A DNA stretch of 64,000 bases. Origin: Spirosoma luteum DSM 19990. GTDB lineage: Bacteria > Bacteroidota > Bacteroidia > Cytophagales > Spirosomataceae. The stretch is from NCBI RefSeq assembly GCF_000374065.1, contig NZ_KB893257.1:226011-290010 (forward strand), read 5' to 3'. The notes beneath the pieces are model-generated. The model was not told the origin of the DNA. It searched no databases and worked only from the letters and a program-made list of their open reading frames with translations. Of the stretch, positions 61,810 to 64,000 are shown one piece after another; positions within the stretch are counted from its first letter, which is position 1; every line of letters starts with the position of its first letter. Both the position numbers and the translations under genes were made by a program.

Positions 61810-63126
61810 CTACAACGTATAATTGGGGTTTGTTTTGCGGGCGGCTGCCACCAATTTCTGATGTTGGTCCGCATTGCCCAGGGCCAGTTCAATGGCTCCT
61901 GCTTCCTGTAATAATTCCGGGTCTTTACTTCCGGTACGCATAGCAACCTGCATATGTTGCTGGGCATTCTTGAGATCATGCTTATTGAAATAGACCCAGG
62001 CCAGCGCATGGTTGACATCGATGTTGTTCGGTCGCTTTTTGTACTCATTCATCCCGTATACCAGCGCCGAATCCAGTTGACCGGTTTTGGTGTAAAGCTT
62101 GCACAATTCCAGATCGACCGCATGACCCGAACGGGCATCTTCATCCAGCATTTTAACGACTTCGGCGTATTTTTTGGTGGCTTTGTCGGTATCTCCCTGC
62201 AAGGCATAGATGTCGGCCATCTGCTCGTGGAACGAGAATTCGGGCATTATTTTAACCGCTTTATCCAGCGTGGCCAGTGCCTGGTCATATTGCTTGCGGG
62301 CCTTCTGAATCCGGGCCTTTCCGGCCATTGCAAACGCATAACTGGGTCGAAGAACCAGAATGCCGTCGTACTGGTTTTCGGCCTTATCCAGCTGACCAGT
62401 TGTTTCGTACAAATGACCCAGGGTGTTTTTACTCCAGCATTGAGGTTCGGAGCCGGGCAAACCAGCCTGAACCGCCAGTTTCATCGCTTCGATAGAACTG
62501 GGGTAGTTACCATAAATTTCGCGCAGATACGAAGCACGGGAGTAAGCTTCCAGCGAGGGCTTGAGAGCCTGCATCTTGTCGGACATGGCTACCGCTTCCT
62601 CGTAATTTCCCAACTCTACATTGGCATCGACCAGTACACCGTATACATACGCATTGTTCGGGTTAATCTGACGGGCTTTTTCGGCCAGGTCGCGGGCTTC
62701 GACAAACTGGTGCTGCGACATTTTGACGGATGACTTAAAGGTGGTAGCCTCAAAGTTTTTGGGGTCCATTGCCAGCACACCATCCAGCACTTTCAAAATT
62801 GCCGGATAGTAATAAGGGTGCTCACCGGTAATCCGGGCTTCGGCCAGATAGATCATGGCAATCTGAAGCCGGGGTTTTACATCATTGGGCTCTTTTCTGA
62901 TCTTGTCGTTCAGTTCGGCCACTTTTTCTTTTGTCCGCTGCCACTCTACAGCCGTAGCTAACTCACCCCGCCGTTCAAAAAGGGGCGGTATGTCCATGAT
63001 GGATGTGCTCTCGGTTTCTGCCTTCTGTTTATTGGTACAACCGGTTTGTGCCAGCAATAACAGAAAAAGAAACGCCGGAAGGCAAAGTAAAAAGACTTTT
63101 TTACCAGAAGTAATGGAATTGTTCAT
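61810..63126 (-). CDS. TPR-repeat lipoprotein
   Basis: A 438-residue protein. The start at 63126 gives MNNSITSGKKVFLLCLPAFLF and the lipobox LLAQTGC. Residues about 60-430 contain around nine TPR-like helical pairs: LQIAMIYLAEARITGEHPYY, NNAYVYGVLVDANVELGNYEEAV, NTLGHLYETTGQLDKAENQY, FAMAGKARIQKARKQYDQAL, and NHALAWVYFNKHDLKNAQQH are examples. TPR proteins act as scaffolds. The small exported protein gene behind it may be a partner. Context with the TonB receptor does not settle the role. Confidence 0.85.
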   Translation of the reverse strand: MNNSITSGKKVFLLCLPAFLFLLLLAQTGCTNKQKAETESTSIMDIPPLFERRGELATAVEWQRTKEKVAELNDKIRKEPNDVKPRLQIAMIYLAEARITGEHPYYYPAILKVLDGVLAMDPKNFEATTFKSSVKMSQHQFVEARDLAEKARQINPNNAYVYGVLVDANVELGNYEEAVAMSDKMQALKPSLEAYSRASYLREIYGNYPSSIEAMKLAVQAGLPGSEPQCWSKNTLGHLYETTGQLDKAENQYDGILVLRPSYAFAMAGKARIQKARKQYDQALATLDKAVKIMPEFSFHEQMADIYALQGDTDKATKKYAEVVKMLDEDARSGHAVDLELCKLYTKTGQLDSALVYGMNEYKKRPNNIDVNHALAWVYFNKHDLKNAQQHMQVAMRTGSKDPELLQEAGAIELALGNADQHQKLVAAARKTNPNYTL

Positions 63127-63151
63127 AGAGAGAGAATGAAGATGTAGTAAC

Positions 63152-63190
63152 AAAAAATAAGCCGACTGCGCGAAGGTACGCAGTCGGCTT
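63152..63190 (-). terminator. Terminator after the right-edge secreted protein
   Basis: On the minus strand AAGCCGACTGCG, an 8-nt loop, CGCAGTCGGCTT, then ATTTTTTGTT. A perfect 12-bp stem with a T-tract follows the stop at 63203 and separates it from the TPR gene. Confidence 0.9.
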
Positions 63191-63202
63191 ACCGGGTTTT
63201 AC

Positions 63203-64000
63203 TTAGTGACGGATAACTTTAATCGTCTGGCTACCCGTTGGCGTTGATGCCTGCAGGAAGTAGGTGCCTGGCTGTTCGCCTAATGGCAGCGTATGCCGTT
63301 CGACCGTTCCCGCTTCAGAAATTGTTTTCTGATTGATGAACTGACCCCGGCTGTTGGTAACACCCAGTTTCAGCGTCTGACCAACGGCCCCGTTCACCTC
63401 AAACGTTACGTCGCTGTTGGTGGTGGGGTTACCCAGCAAACGCATCGACAGCGGAGCTACATTTTCGGCCGCTACACGCGCCTGACCACAGGGGGTACGG
63501 AAGTCGAAATTGTAGGTAACCATTGATGCTGGATCGCCCACGTAACGGGCCTGCACCACCAGTATACGGCGGCTACTAACATCCCTCAGCAATTCAGCCT
63601 CTATCTTCTGATTTACGTTGGTCGTAAACAGGGTTACACCGGCAGCCTGGTACTCAACGGTACGGTTGGCATCACCACCAACACGGCCGAAGGTAATTGC
63701 ACCCGTACTACAGTTGAAGCCTACCACCGTTGCTGCCAGCGGTTTCGCGGCTACTGGCTGGTCTGGTCCCATATATTGGTTACCAATGAAGCCTCTCCAG
63801 GGGTCCTGTACAAATGGGAAGGCCGCTTTGAGGGTCGTATCATTCTTGGTTACACCCGCATTGAAGCCTAATACACCACCCAGCATCGGTGTTACCGGAC
63901 TTGGGCTGGTTTTGGGGTCATAATCGTCGTACCACAGGCCAATGGCCGCCAGTACCACACCACCCACCGCCTGCAACTCAATCGTTGTCACGTCATCCTC
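63203..64000 (-). CDS. Secreted protein with C-terminal T9SS sorting domain (5' end outside window)
   Basis: The frame is open to the right edge; 265 residues are visible. The start region reads EDDVTTIELQAVGGVVLAAIG, an interior part of the protein. The central part has Tyr- and Asp-rich strands and GFNCSTGAITFGRVGGDANRT, probably a calcium-dependent or beta-rich domain. The last about 75 residues match the Por (type IX) secretion tail: RLLGNPTTNSDVTFEV, GVTNSRGQFINQ and GTYFLQASTPTGSQTIKVIRH split into strands. This predicts export through T9SS and attachment or release at the surface. Function of the visible part is unknown. A clean terminator follows. Confidence 0.75.
   Translation of the reverse strand, partial: EDDVTTIELQAVGGVVLAAIGLWYDDYDPKTSPSPVTPMLGGVLGFNAGVTKNDTTLKAAFPFVQDPWRGFIGNQYMGPDQPVAAKPLAATVVGFNCSTGAITFGRVGGDANRTVEYQAAGVTLFTTNVNQKIEAELLRDVSSRRILVVQARYVGDPASMVTYNFDFRTPCGQARVAAENVAPLSMRLLGNPTTNSDVTFEVNGAVGQTLKLGVTNSRGQFINQKTISEAGTVERHTLPLGEQPGTYFLQASTPTGSQTIKVIRH

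Overview
The window looks like a chromosomal segment of a Bacteroidota bacterium of the Cytophagales, most likely Spirosoma or a close relative. That placement is inference. It rests on TAnnTTTG-type -7 promoter boxes (before the tRNA at 24509-24540 and before kdnA at 44953-44960), a Por-type (T9SS) C-terminal sorting domain at the right edge, a GH97 alpha-glucosidase relict, a CarboxypepD_reg/TonB-dependent receptor, a Wzi-type protein, the ftsX-DUF3098-uppP-truB-ribF gene order and many perfect-hairpin terminators. There are no rRNAs, CRISPR arrays or intact insertion sequences.

Layout. 1-7614: the end of a trehalose synthase/maltokinase-type protein, a lipoprotein, an APC permease, an MscS channel, a MITE-like palindrome (5605-5762), and a kduI-ROK kinase pair for sugar acid/sugar use. 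8123-16784: the most striking part, a co-directional block of FHA protein, 27-residue membrane micro-ORF, PP2C phosphatase, membrane Ser/Thr kinase, a 1328-residue RodA (SEDS glycosyltransferase) fused to a class B PBP transpeptidase, and a second FHA protein. Its content and order recall the actinobacterial fhaA-fhaB-pstP-rodA-pbpA-pknA-pknB locus, with the cell-wall polymerase and its partner PBP joined in one chain. 16944-24242: an ECF sigma factor and a LacI regulator diverging around a strong LacI-type operator, a Wzi-like outer-membrane protein, a relict of a second lacI gene, and a multidomain ice-binding-type (DUF3494) surface protein. 24322-34456: tRNA-Leu(CAA), a PAS histidine kinase, an ABC permease, a secreted GATase-like protein, twin small membrane proteins, a DNA/RNA endonuclease, a YhiN-type flavoprotein, and an unrecognised protein with Ulp1/YopJ-like catalytic spacing.

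34703-39615 is a housekeeping cluster (ribF, truB, uppP, DUF3098, ftsX, truA). 39730-44746 holds a Trp/Asn-rich secreted protein, a zinc-protease-like protein, a decayed GH97 gene and an intradiol dioxygenase-like protein. 45023-49302 is a seven-gene operon for 8-amino-Kdo (kdnA, kdnB, kdsA) into which two small gene pairs of toxin-antitoxin-like families (DUF4160-DUF2442 and DUF4258-DUF2283) are interleaved. 49391-64000 carries pgmB, creD with an operator-like palindrome, a SIS-domain protein, a GAF histidine kinase, an EamA transporter, an acyl-CoA synthetase/41-residue membrane peptide/sodium symporter operon, a TonB-dependent receptor, a TPR lipoprotein and a secreted protein running off the right edge.

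Functional reading. The kinase-phosphatase-FHA block probably couples phospho-signalling to peptidoglycan synthesis. The kdn/kds operon modifies the lipopolysaccharide inner core. uppP recycles the lipid carrier used by both cell-wall and surface-glycan pathways. All protein assignments come from motif recognition by eye and no database was searched.
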